Origin: Gryganskiella cystojenkinii
Taxonomy: Eukaryota; Mortierellomycota; Mortierellomycetes; Mortierellales; Mortierellaceae
Reading direction: 5' to 3'
Assembly: GCA_015852425.1 (NCBI GenBank)
Contig: JAAAIG010000657.1
Coordinates: forward strand, 7,744 to 18,101
Length of the DNA stretch: 10,358 nt
The position numbers and the translations under genes are program-made. The notes beneath the pieces were generated by a model. The model saw nothing but the letters and a program-made list of their open reading frames with translations. It was not told the DNA's origin and ran no database searches. Positions 1 to 8,045 of the stretch are shown here, in pieces (positions within the stretch are counted from its first letter, which is position 1; each line of letters opens with the position of its first letter).

Positions 1-948
1 GGCATTTGAAAGTGGTGTGAGTTCTTTTCATTGTTTTACTTTGCCTTTCATTCCCTTCATCAGCAAAGGCCGATCATTCACCACCATGAGGCTTAAAACC
101 GACCCCTTGGCAAAGTCGCAAGGTTCAAACAACGCCTCGAAATTACCCCGGATTCCCTCCTCCCTTTCCCCACACTTTGACAAAGGCTCTCTGTTCGCGT
201 CTCAAAGTTAAGGTCCATCCCTGTCCCAGGTCAACCTCATGGTCGCTCGTCTATGCAAGTAACAAGATCAACCCGTTCAATGATCTCGTCTACAAGAACG
301 CGCCTGTCATCCAAAGCTTTGGGTCCAGAAACAACGCCTGTTCAATTCTCTGGGACGGTCTCCATTGTTCAAACCTCTCGGTCCTGCCAGGACTCGAGCA
401 CAGTTCTCGAAGGTCAGAGTCTTCAACGCTTAGGATTGTTGGGTTGTTGGGTCCTGCCACGACCTGTTATTCAAAAGATGATGTTTTTCATCCCCCCCCC
501 CTGTTGCTTGCTCTCACACCAGCGCAAATCTCGGATGAGGAAATCCTCTGGGACGATCGTCCATGGATCTGAACCTGGACATCGTTCTCGCGTCTCCCTG
601 TTCCACTGTCGTCTCAGCCCATGCACTTGACGAATCTCCGTCTCCCTTTTCACCACACCCTCGACTGGGGTGAGACGAGGAGTGTTGTGGTCCCGGGACA
701 CACACCAGTCAAGGATGATAAATTCCTATGGTGTCGCGTTGAAGGAGGAAGCTCAATGGTCCAGGAACTGAAGATGCCGCCCTTTTAAATTGAACCCGAA
801 CAGCAGACCTGACAAAAAAAAATAGGGCTTTGAGCGTCCGTGCTCGCCTCTCTTTGTTTCCTTTCTCTTCCTTCTTCATTCATTCCTTTCCTTACGTCCT
901 CTTTCCTCCATTCGCCATTTCCTCATCCCTCCAAACCTTTCTCTCTCA
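1..948. other. Left flank, no convincing gene; CT-rich leader at its right end
   Basis: No gene is convincing here. Short plus-strand reading frames exist (for example from the ATG at 86 to the TAA at 209-211, and around 177-572), but none shows a domain. Positions 230-600 contain short, imperfectly repeated phrases (for example tctgggacgrtc near 350 and 550, ggtcctgccasgac near 390 and 450), which suggests degenerate, non-coding repeats. A C10 run lies at 492-501. An AT-rich ttttaaatt motif at about 783-791 and a strongly pyrimidine-rich stretch at about 845-947 would serve as core promoter and 5' leader of the F-box gene starting at 949; that role is inferred from position and composition. 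Confidence 0.4.
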
Positions 949-2688
949 ATGACGCGCGATCATGTGAATAAACCCTTAGCAGACTTGGGCTCACAACAAC
1001 AACACGAACAACAGCAGCAACAACAACAACAGGAGTGCGACAGCAATATCAACCCAGCAAACCCGCTACAGGTTCCAGAACTCCTTGCCCTCGTCGGCAA
1101 CAAATTGACTCGCCACACCCTCACCGTTTGTCTTCGAGTTGCGAGGTTATGGCACAACGTTTTTATCTCATCGATCTATGCCGATCTTCAGATCTTTGAT
1201 AGACACAGTGCCATCGTTTGCTTTACTCGCCAAAAGAGTCCCTCGCTCCCATCGATCGAGAAGAACGCTTCTTCGATACGCAAGCTCAAGATCGAGGGTC
1301 ACGAGAACTTGTTCGCCCTTGATCACCTTTTTTGTTCCAGTCTCGCGGTCTTGACGTTATTTGGCTGTGAAGATGTCCACAATAACAACAGCAACAGCGA
1401 AAACATTGACGACGGCGAGCATAACCAACAGCTACAGGAGCAACTGTATCGAACCTTGTGTGTGACGAAGACTTTGATCCGTCGGCACGAAAACACTCTC
1501 ACGTCTTTGACCGTGAGTCCTCGGACCACTGTCAAGATCCTTGACGCCATCATGGGTTGCCCGAACCTTCGGCAACTCTACCTCTCAGACCTACAACTGA
1601 CTGATGATGAGAGAATGACCGGTCTGGAAACCCTTCAGCTAAAGTCAACAACCTCAAGACTCACTGGGATTCGTGACCTCACCTTAGAAGCACACCAGTT
1701 TGATGAGGAAGACTTCAAGATCAAATCCTGGCTGATTGAACAGTGTCCCGACCTTGTGCGGTTACGATGGAGCCTCCGCTCAGCACAAGGCAGTCCCCTC
1801 AGAACGCACGATGCTTTCGGCGTCATCCTCACGAGAACCTCCAACACAGCCATGTCCTTCCTTGCTAGCCAGTTTCGATCAGACGATGACAATGATAACA
1901 ATGACAACCAAAATAACAATGACGAGAATCATGGCGAGGATGAACCCAAGAAGAAAAGTGTTTGTTGTCAGAAACTCGAGATGATCGCCCTACCCGGCCA
2001 GTACTTTGACAACAAGGACTTCACCACTCTACTTGAGCACATGGTTCAGATCTCAGAACTCGATCTTGCTCGGACAAACTTTGGCAAGGACGCCTGGAGG
2101 ATCCTTCAAGAATACCCCAACCACCTGAACTCTATCCTGAAAGTGAACCTGGTCCAGTGTGAAGATCTTTCCACGACTGTAATCCATGAACTCTTATGTT
2201 GTTTACCAAACCTTGAAGTCTTGATTGTTGATGCTCTCGTCGATACAGCCTTATCCTTGACAGATCGTCATCGACCTTGGCGGTGCCGTCGATTAAAGGA
2301 GCTGGATTCGAGAATCGTCCTAGAAACAGTTCCTTCCGTCGGTCAACCTTTACTCCTGACAAGACTCTCGGAACTCGTCAGCTTGGAACGATGGGTCATT
2401 CGATCCTCAGGTTTCAGCCCCGATCCCCTCCTTGGACGTCCACATCTTCATCCGCATCGTCGTCATCGTCGTCGAGCCGATGATGTCTTTCAGTTGACCC
2501 TGGACAAGGGACTCGATTACCTGAAAACGTTCCGAAAACTCCGGTTCTTTCAGAGCGCTGTCCGGGTTACCTGGGGTGAGGCCGAAGCAGATTGGGTGTT
2601 GGATAACTGGCCGGATTTGCAAGGCTTGTCCAATATCGACCTCAACCCAGAAGCAAGACTTTTGTTGGAGCATATCAAAGTCGACTAG
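949..2688 (+). CDS. F-box-like / leucine-rich protein, 579 aa
   Basis: A single uninterrupted reading frame of 579 codons starts at the ATG just after a CT-rich leader. The N-terminus has a Gln-rich run (residues 16-28). An F-box-like helical segment follows at about residues 38-80, with the pattern NPLQVPELLALVGNKL, then a Leu/Cys/Val-rich helix and the Trp of ARLWHN. This matches the usual fungal F-box layout (P-x-x-hydrophobic ... C-x-x-V/A-x-x-x-W). The remainder carries irregular leucine-rich motifs such as CPNLRQLYLSDLQL, consistent with an LRR-like solenoid. Two low-complexity inserts interrupt it: an Asp/Asn-rich stretch near residues 310-330 and a His/Arg run near 500-511. F-box proteins bind Skp1 and deliver substrates to SCF ubiquitin ligases; the substrate here is unknown. 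It converges with the PhyH gene, with 167 bp between the stops. No intron is needed. The coding call is secure; the F-box call rests on pattern reading. Confidence 0.85.
   Translation: MTRDHVNKPLADLGSQQQHEQQQQQQQQECDSNINPANPLQVPELLALVGNKLTRHTLTVCLRVARLWHNVFISSIYADLQIFDRHSAIVCFTRQKSPSLPSIEKNASSIRKLKIEGHENLFALDHLFCSSLAVLTLFGCEDVHNNNSNSENIDDGEHNQQLQEQLYRTLCVTKTLIRRHENTLTSLTVSPRTTVKILDAIMGCPNLRQLYLSDLQLTDDERMTGLETLQLKSTTSRLTGIRDLTLEAHQFDEEDFKIKSWLIEQCPDLVRLRWSLRSAQGSPLRTHDAFGVILTRTSNTAMSFLASQFRSDDDNDNNDNQNNNDENHGEDEPKKKSVCCQKLEMIALPGQYFDNKDFTTLLEHMVQISELDLARTNFGKDAWRILQEYPNHLNSILKVNLVQCEDLSTTVIHELLCCLPNLEVLIVDALVDTALSLTDRHRPWRCRRLKELDSRIVLETVPSVGQPLLLTRLSELVSLERWVIRSSGFSPDPLLGRPHLHPHRRHRRRADDVFQLTLDKGLDYLKTFRKLRFFQSAVRVTWGEAEADWVLDNWPDLQGLSNIDLNPEARLLLEHIKVD
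994..1032 (+). repeat. CAA/CAG trinucleotide run encoding poly-Gln
   Basis: Thirteen codons of CAA/CAG, interrupted by one CAC and one GAA, encode residues 16-28 of the F-box protein. Mixed CAA and CAG usage makes it less prone to slippage than a pure repeat. It lies just before the F-box-like segment, so it probably forms a disordered N-terminal tail. Confidence 0.85.
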
Positions 2689-2855
2689 CCTTTGTACACA
2701 ACCACAGACATAAAGAAAAAATTAAAAATAGTGGCGTGTGTTTTTTCTTCTTCTTTGAGCAGCTATGTACAGAAGGGAGTGGGAAGCAGGCACTTGAGTA
2801 TTTCTGCAAACAAGCAACCAAAAAAAAGGGCGATCAATCTTGGCTTGCGTCTTTT
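2689..2855. other. Shared 3' intergenic region of two convergent genes
   Basis: The plus-strand F-box gene ends at 2688 and the minus-strand PhyH gene ends at 2856, so this segment holds both 3' untranslated regions. An A-rich block at about 2708-2731 (cataaag followed by A/T-rich sequence) is the likely poly(A) signal region for the plus gene. No clear AATAAA is seen for the minus gene. Confidence 0.4.
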
Positions 2856-4408
2856 CTAGTGACCTTGTTCATCGAAACAAGGGACCGCCAAGGAGACATA
2901 GTTACCCTCTTCCGCCTTGACCTTGCCAACCGAGTACTGGGGCATGTATGCCCGTCGGAATTTTGAGGACTGGTTACCAAGACTACAATGTCGTAGGAAA
3001 CCAGACATGAAGACAACAGATCCCTTTGGGATCTCGACTAACATATGATTCCGAGGTTCTGCTGTCCAGCTGTTGGGGTCATTCAGGTTCATGGTTGGTC
3101 GCGACTCAGACGTCTTGTAGTCAACCTCCATCGTCGATTCCGATGCTGCTGTTTCTGTCATTACTGTCGTAGTTGTTGATTCAGGTCGCAGCACTGATGA
3201 CGGTACTCGCACTGCATTCTTGAGAATGGTTTCCATGTTGGGCTTCTCGTTGACGGATCCATAAGTTGCCGCCAGAGCCCGTTGATATCGGAGAAATGTC
3301 TTTGGGTCATCCAGCCCCTTAGGAGGATCAAGTTGTTCGCCTGTCAAAGAGTCCAGGGGTCTCGGAAAAGGCTCGATCAACAGCGTTCCGTTGCTCTATA
3401 TTCGTTAAGGTTATATACCGATAAGTTGAACCGTTGCCTACCTATGCGAATTCTTCCTCGCAACTGTCTTTCCTTACCAAGTTCACATCATCGAGCGCTG
3501 TCCAGCACGCAAGGACTGGGAATTCTTTTTGCGCGGATTCATCCATGTACTGCGAGTCCTATTGCTCGAATATATTGCTTATCAGTCATCAACAAGGTGG
3601 GGTTTTCTCATTTTTGCCATCATGACCAGTCAACACATTCCTTTCAGGCTGTTTTCCCACCTGGTGCCAATCAAAAGACGAGTTCAGAGTCTTTGGGGAT
3701 TTGACGATGTACTGCTCGTTGAGCTGGAAATTCGCGAAAAGAGAGAGGTAGGACGTATCAGTATCCCTGTAAAATGGATGTTACTTGTGTTCCTTCCGGC
3801 TCTTCCAATCCAACTGCGGACAAAATCTTTTACCAAGCAAAACGGGTTGTCTGAATCCGACATGGGCAAAAAGTTCTTTGCGAGGGCTGGCATACGATCA
3901 AACAGTATAGGGACGACAGTGTCGGGGTCCTCTGTGACCATGTTCCTGAGCGACGAGTACGATCGTTTTGACAAAAAGTACATCTGTGAGACTGGCGGGT
4001 CAATATACCCACAAGAGATGGGCTCTATTGATGTTTAAGGCACAGTGGAGTGGAGGCGGGGGGAAGATTGATTAATCCTGTCCATAAGATAAAAACCAAA
4101 ACGGCTCAAACAAAAGGTGTGTACTAACCGATGACACCTCCAAGGTCTTTCATCAAGTCGATGTTCTCAGAGATGAGAAAGTTGGTGAGGGTATCGACCT
4201 CCCGTTGCAGGACACCCACATGATCTTGGGACAGCGCTGGAGAACAGGACAAAACAGAGTTTAGAATAGCAAAAGCGTTAGAAAACGCGTTTCATATCAA
4301 GCGAACTCTCAAATGCCAGGGGTCAAATGAGAGCCATGGAACGAATCAGGTACCGTGCTGAAGGATGATGAATCCATCCCGATGAAACTGTTCCCGTAAT
4401 CTGTCCAT
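2856..4408 (-). CDS. Phytanoyl-CoA dioxygenase (PhyH) family protein, six exons, 345 aa
   Basis: Spliced minus-strand gene rebuilt by reading. Exons: 4408-4354, 4236-4129, 4024-3834, 3723-3661, 3558-3478 and 3395-2856. All five introns (117, 104, 110, 102 and 82 bp) are GT-AG and keep one frame, giving 345 aa. The ATG at 4408 is the only one between the in-frame stop at 4504-4502 and the first donor. Family signs in order: N-terminal REQFHRDGFIILQH; NEQYIVKSP; WHQD carrying the metal-binding His138-x-Asp140; ACWTALDDVN then NGTLL; distal His302 in GFLRHCSLGN; and Arg313/314 in FRRAY for 2-oxoglutarate. These Fe(II)/2-oxoglutarate oxygenases hydroxylate acyl-CoA or other small molecules; the substrate is not readable here. 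A Ser/Thr-rich insert (about residues 229-276) precedes the distal His. The C-terminus has no obvious peroxisomal targeting tripeptide. The catalytic triad is complete, so the gene is probably functional. Confidence 0.88.
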
Positions 4409-5062
4409 CCTTCGTGCCTGCTCTGATTCGATGTGTGCAAATGGTGGTGATGGAGGGGTACAATGTGTGGGAAAAGAGAAGTATCCTTGGTGCTGGAAAA
4501 ATTAAATTGGGTGGTTGGCGCCACCAAATAATCTGCCAGTGCACGTGCGCTGTCTTCATGTCATTTTCTACGGCAGCTCTAGACTGCTCTTGATCCAAGC
4601 ATGTGCTCTCATCACCGTCGCATTCTCACTGCACTCTCCATTGTTGCCAATATCGCCTTTCTCGTCGAGGCTCTGAACCCAGCCACCTCGTCATCTTCGC
4701 ACATCTTATCATCAACACCCTCTCTTTCCCCCTTCTCTACACATCCCTCATCTCACCCTGTTTCAGTCAAAGCTCCCTCATTTTATTACCTCTTTTGAGC
4801 TCCTCTCTGTGCGTTAGCTGTATACTGAGGTAGGCTGGGGGGGGGGGGTTGAAAATGTGTTAGGTAATACTCTGGTCAAGTTCATTGACTATGTAACAAC
4901 ATCGATGTCAACTTTCTCATCCTCTTCATCGCGTTATTTCCTCCTAATTTCTTTGCTCTCCTCATTCTTTGTTGTCTTCAGCACCTTCCTGGGACACCGC
5001 CATCACTGTTCTCGTCGTCACCCCTGTCACGCCTGCCACATACTTCATCATTTTCGACCAAG
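4409..5062. promoter_or_regulatory. Divergent intergenic region between the PhyH gene and the F-box/LRR gene
   Basis: These 654 bp separate two divergently oriented starts, so both promoters should lie here. The plus strand is pyrimidine-rich from about 4600 to 4800 and again from 4905 to 5060, the second stretch ending at the F-box/LRR start like the leader of the gene at 949. A G12 homopolymer occupies 4837-4848. Short plus-strand frames inside it are Ser/Leu/Phe-rich products of the CT bias, not convincing proteins. No specific operator was recognised. Confidence 0.45.
4837..4848 (+). repeat. G12 homopolymer
   Basis: Twelve consecutive G in the divergent promoter region. Such runs are unstable in replication and in sequencing. 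Its function, if any, is unknown. Confidence 0.9.
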
Positions 5063-5996
5063 ATGTTACAGCCACGTGCCCTTGACCTGCATGAAATTCG
5101 CTCAAGAATTGCTAGCAGCCTCGGCCTCAAAGACCTCGCTTCCTGTGCGCTTGTGAGTCAGGATTGGAACGACTCATTTACACCACCACTCTACAACTCT
5201 GTCGTCTTGTCGAGACATGGCCCTAATATGGAGTCTGTTGAGAGGGACAAGAACTATATACGACACCTGACCATCCCTCATGATAAAGCTTCATGGACAT
5301 CGTCAGGAGACAAAGTAGTTTCTAGTATCGTGGCCAGCTCGCCTCTGACCACGTTACGCTTGGAGTACTACTTGATTGGAGACGATGGAGTCCAGGTGCT
5401 GGCTGAGTGCACTCAAGACTAGATCAACTTTCACCACTTTGACGCTGAATAACAGTTCAGTTGGAGAACAGGGAGCTCGAGCGCTGTCAGACGCTCTCAA
5501 AACCAACTCGTCTCTTACCTGTTTGGACATGCAGTGCAACTCTATCGGACCCAATGGATCTCAGGCGCTCGCTGAGGCACTCAAGACCAACTCAACTCTG
5601 GCCACATTGTACCTGTGGGACAGCTCTATTGGATCCAAAGGTGCTCAAGCACTGTCAGATGCACTCAAGACCAACTCGTCTCTAACTGAGTTGGTCTTGG
5701 GGTGCACAACTCTATCGGACCCAATGAATCTCAGGCGCTCGCTGACGCACTCAAGACCAACTCAACTCTGACTACTTTGTACCTGGACAATAATCCAATC
5801 GGAAGCGATGGAGCCCAGGCACTGGCTGAAGCCCTTAAGATCAACTCGACTCTTGCTACTTTGGATTTACAAAGCAGTTTCATTGGACATCGTGGGACTC
5901 AGGCATCTGGCGGGGGGGTTTGTTGTAGCGCGCGTGCGGCCCAGAACATCTAAGGGCATCACAGACCTGTTATTGCCTCATACTGCCATTGACTAA
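5063..5996 (+). pseudogene. F-box + ribonuclease-inhibitor-type LRR protein gene, frameshifted
   Basis: The ATG at 5063 opens an F-box-like domain (LDLHEIRSRIASSLGLKDLA, then SCALVSQDW) and a linker, followed by about six and a half 28-residue LRRs of the pattern NSIGxxGAQALAEALKTNSTL (NLRC3/ribonuclease-inhibitor type). The frame breaks twice. An extra T at 5408, judged against the other repeats, produces a premature TAG at 5420-5422; the LRR code resumes one base on. A 2-bp excess near 5706-5707 returns it to the original frame. A possible third shift (extra T near 5907) lies in the last repeat, so the product would end at 5953 (TAA) or 5996. The segments read cleanly between breaks, so either decay is recent or the indels are sequence errors; neither shift can be explained by an intron. 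If intact, the protein would be an SCF substrate receptor. Repeats 3 and 5 are almost identical in DNA. Confidence 0.75.
5537..5770 (+). repeat. Near-identical copies of an LRR-coding segment
   Basis: The 64 bases at 5537-5600 recur at 5707-5770 with about two substitutions. The offset is 170 bp, that is two 84-bp LRR units plus the 2-bp frameshift insertion. The intervening repeat differs more, so the similarity indicates a recent two-unit duplication or gene conversion inside the array. Confidence 0.8.
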
Positions 5997-6012
5997 TATG
6001 ACTAATAGTCAA
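5989..6012. repeat. Small inverted repeat after the LRR gene
   Basis: TTGACTA at 5989-5995 is matched by TAGTCAA at 6006-6012, a 7-bp stem with a 10-base loop. It overlaps the last codons of the longer reading of the LRR gene. It may be chance; no role is assigned. Confidence 0.4.
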
Positions 6013-6070
6013 TAGTCCCTCTAAGAAGTTGACGACCAACAAACGTTGGTCTAACTATTTAGCAAGTTAG

Positions 6071-6915
6071 GATCGTTGTTACAACCCACAGTTGTGGAAG
6101 ATCAAATAGGCACAACTCCGATTGGGTCTCCATCGCTCTACTCGCTCCGAGTGACCGGCCGACGACTCCATAAAACAAAAGAGAACACTCTTGCGCTGGA
6201 AGATTGTATGTTGCTACCGTTGATATATACCCTCATATTGCCACCTAGGGTAATTCCATCGATCTGACTTTTGACGTGCTTACTTTATTTATTTTGCATA
6301 GTATCGACTGATACTCCGGCTTCAAACTCAACACCTGGTGCACTCCCTGTAAAGTCGTCGGCGCCAGCACCTGCGATTGTTGAGCCCCCCTGATATCTCT
6401 GACGAGCATACTGATAGTTCCTATGAATCAGAGGAGCTGTTGGAACGTGAACGTGAGGAGTTACTCCGCAGTGTGGCAGAGTCGGACCATCCATCTTGTG
6501 ACTGGAAAATCGATGGAGATTGCGCAGCATTTCGTTTTGTGGCCTATCGACGGAATTGCATCGCTGCGCTTACTGCTCGCGAAATGAACAAGACGGATAT
6601 TGCGGATATCATGGCAGTCATCGGAGTCTTTGCGCCGTATATGCCAACAAGCCGGATGCAGGAGTTCTTTTCAGCAGAACAATTGAAGGCCATATCTGGG
6701 CCACAGCCTGAGCTTCCCGACGTCAATATTGATGACGAAATGAAGGCGGTGAGAGTAAGCTATTTTTGATTAACGTTGTAGGTCTTTGTACAAAGACTTA
6801 CGTTGATTCGTTACCTCTTGAATAGTTGTATCTTAAAAAAAAGGAGATGAAGCTGAAGTCCCAGCAGTTGGAGGCAACAAGAAGACCAGGATCATGCTGG
6901 AGACTCTGGGAGTAA
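6071..6915 (+). CDS. Hypothetical acidic/coiled-coil protein, three exons, one frameshift
   Basis: A coding model is supported by frame continuity. Exon A, about 6071-6205, contains SPSLYSLRVTGRRLHKTKEN. Intron 6206-6301 is 96 bp (GTATGT...TGCATAG). Exon B runs 6302-6748. Intron 6749-6825 is 77 bp (GTGAGA...AATAG). Exon C ends at the TAA at 6913-6915. Exon B starts with a Ser/Pro/Ala linker, then an acidic stretch (YESEELLEREREELL), then a mixed folded-looking segment (DWKIDGDCAAFRFVAYRRNC). Exon C gives a Lys-rich helix (LYLKKKEMKLKSQQLE). In exon B a C6 run at 6385-6390 causes a TGA at 6391; with one C fewer the frame would continue, so there is a one-base indel or a sequence error. No ATG lies in exon A, so the start is in an unseen upstream exon (candidate acceptor at 6069-6070) or is lost. 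I do not recognise a domain. Confidence 0.45.
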
Positions 6916-7597
6916 ACTTGTGCAAACATGGGCATCGACTACCTGCATGAGAAAGCAATTTTCCAACGAATATTGACGTAATTTCCTTAGATTTCAATGT
7001 CGCTTCCTTTTATCCTGTTTGCACAATATTGACCCCAAGACTCAATCGGATTCCTTTCACCTCACTCCTCCCTACATCGATATCTAATGGTAAGTGTTGT
7101 TTGATCTTCTTCGGGTACACGATTCTGCGACGACCACTACCGTGCAGCTTGTTGGTCATGCTGGATGTAGTGCGTGTGGGGAGATTCTGGTCTTCATATC
7201 AGTATCGCCGGCAGTCTATGCATCCATCCTAGTTGCACGAGTGCCTCTAGTTAGTCGTCCTCTGTACTCTTGGCTGACCATTAGGGTGCAGGGGTCGATG
7301 ATGTTGGTAGGATGCATGGGCGTGATTTCCCTGCTTCACCTGTTCTGGCTCGAGCTGTTGATTTATGTCTTCCTTTTTCCGGACCTGTCCTATACAATAC
7401 TATTATCTGCAATTCTTTCTTCATTCTCTCTTCATTCTCTCGTGTCGCATCCGACGACCGTGTTTTGCCACTATTCGTCACGACTTTGTACAGTGGCAAC
7501 AGGTCAAGGTAATGATTCTGATTTCACTCAACTTTTTACAATCTCTCACTCTTTTCTTCACGACTCTCTCCTTTCCCTTGTTTTCTATTAGACGCCA
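6916..7597 (+). other. Stretch without an intact gene; CT-rich, with coding-like fragments
   Basis: No complete gene is visible. The best coding-like piece is plus-strand 7285-7508, open after a possible acceptor (CATTAG at 7284); it includes VDDVGRMHGRDFPASPVLAR and could end at donor GTAATG (7509). Another possible exon is about 7029-7087, ending before GTAAGT at 7088. I could not join these into one open model, because all three frames downstream of the candidate acceptor at 7641-7643 hit early stops. From 7410 to 7590 the plus strand is pyrimidine-rich, like a long intron or leader. Exon remnants of a decayed gene is the best guess. Confidence 0.3.
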
Positions 7598-7968
7598 TCT
7601 TTTTTGATTGTCAAAACACCGCATTGCTGTCTTTTGTTCATAGTCGAAGTTAAGCACGTAACATAAGACACTGCTTTTGATCGACTTGTCCGTTCCATTC
7701 AACACGTATGGAGCCAAAAGTCAACAACGACTTACAATCCACATGCCTGGATAGGTTGGTAAGTTCCAAACCTGAATTGAAGTGCAGAAATTCCTAGCAA
7801 GTTTTTTTTTTGGTCAAAAACACATTGCCAACAGCTTCTTTGTTACCTTTCATGCATAGTTCGAGGCCACACGTGCGAGCAGAACATATTGACGTTGACC
7901 GAACTGTCCGTCTAATCAACACGCATGGCACCGAAAGCGGTCAACAATCCTCAAGTGCCTCTGCCTCC
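7598..7968 (+). repeat. Degenerate tandem duplication of an intron-end/exon-like unit
   Basis: Unit A (about 7598-7752) and unit B (about 7803-7968) align along their length. Both have a T-run followed by gtcaaaa-ac-cattgc, then a pyrimidine-rich end with catag, then an exon-like part sharing the core tgtccg, tcaacacg, atgg and tcaacaa. The offset is about 210 bp. Each exon-like part is followed by a possible donor (ggtaagtt in A, ggtagttg in B). Unit A reads well in one frame over AFDRLVRSIQHVWSQK but has an in-frame stop just before; unit B has lost one base in the same core. A third, weaker match (ctgtcgctttgcgtgcatagcgaa) at about 8072-8095 may be another partial unit. Function unknown; probably pseudogenic. 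Confidence 0.5.
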
Positions 7969-8029
7969 ATAAGTGGTAGTTGCGCTGGTGTCTCCTTTCT
8001 GGCTTTCTGGTATTGAACTTTTATTAAGT

Positions 8030-8045
8030 CCCCCCCCCCCCCCCC
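8030..8045 (+). repeat. C16 homopolymer
   Basis: Sixteen consecutive C follow unit B of the degenerate duplication. It is the longest homopolymer in the window. Confidence 0.9.

Noticed and set aside
177..630. Overlapping plus-strand reading frames of about 125-131 codons in the left flank
   Set aside because: They are in different frames, lack any motif, and cover imperfect short repeats and a C10 run; no splice-supported model emerged.
3529..4038. Plus-strand 169-codon frame opposite the PhyH gene
   Set aside because: It lies antisense to PhyH exons 3 to 5, which have clear family motifs and consistent splice sites.
5408..5408. Programmed +1 frameshifting to explain the LRR break
   Set aside because: No known slippery context is evident, and the second break compensates exactly, so indels are the simpler explanation.
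6033..6050. Short hairpin gaccaac/gttggtc
   Set aside because: A 7-bp stem with a 4-base loop, with no U-run or neighbouring element; easily found by chance.
7281..7499. Minus-strand 72-codon frame, Lys/Arg-rich
   Set aside because: Its charged composition is what a pyrimidine-rich plus strand gives when read in reverse; no splice or family support.
7094..7591. Plus-strand 165-codon hydrophobic frame resembling a membrane protein
   Set aside because: No ATG at its start, and it runs through CT-rich DNA, which by itself yields Leu/Ser/Phe-rich strings that mimic membrane segments.
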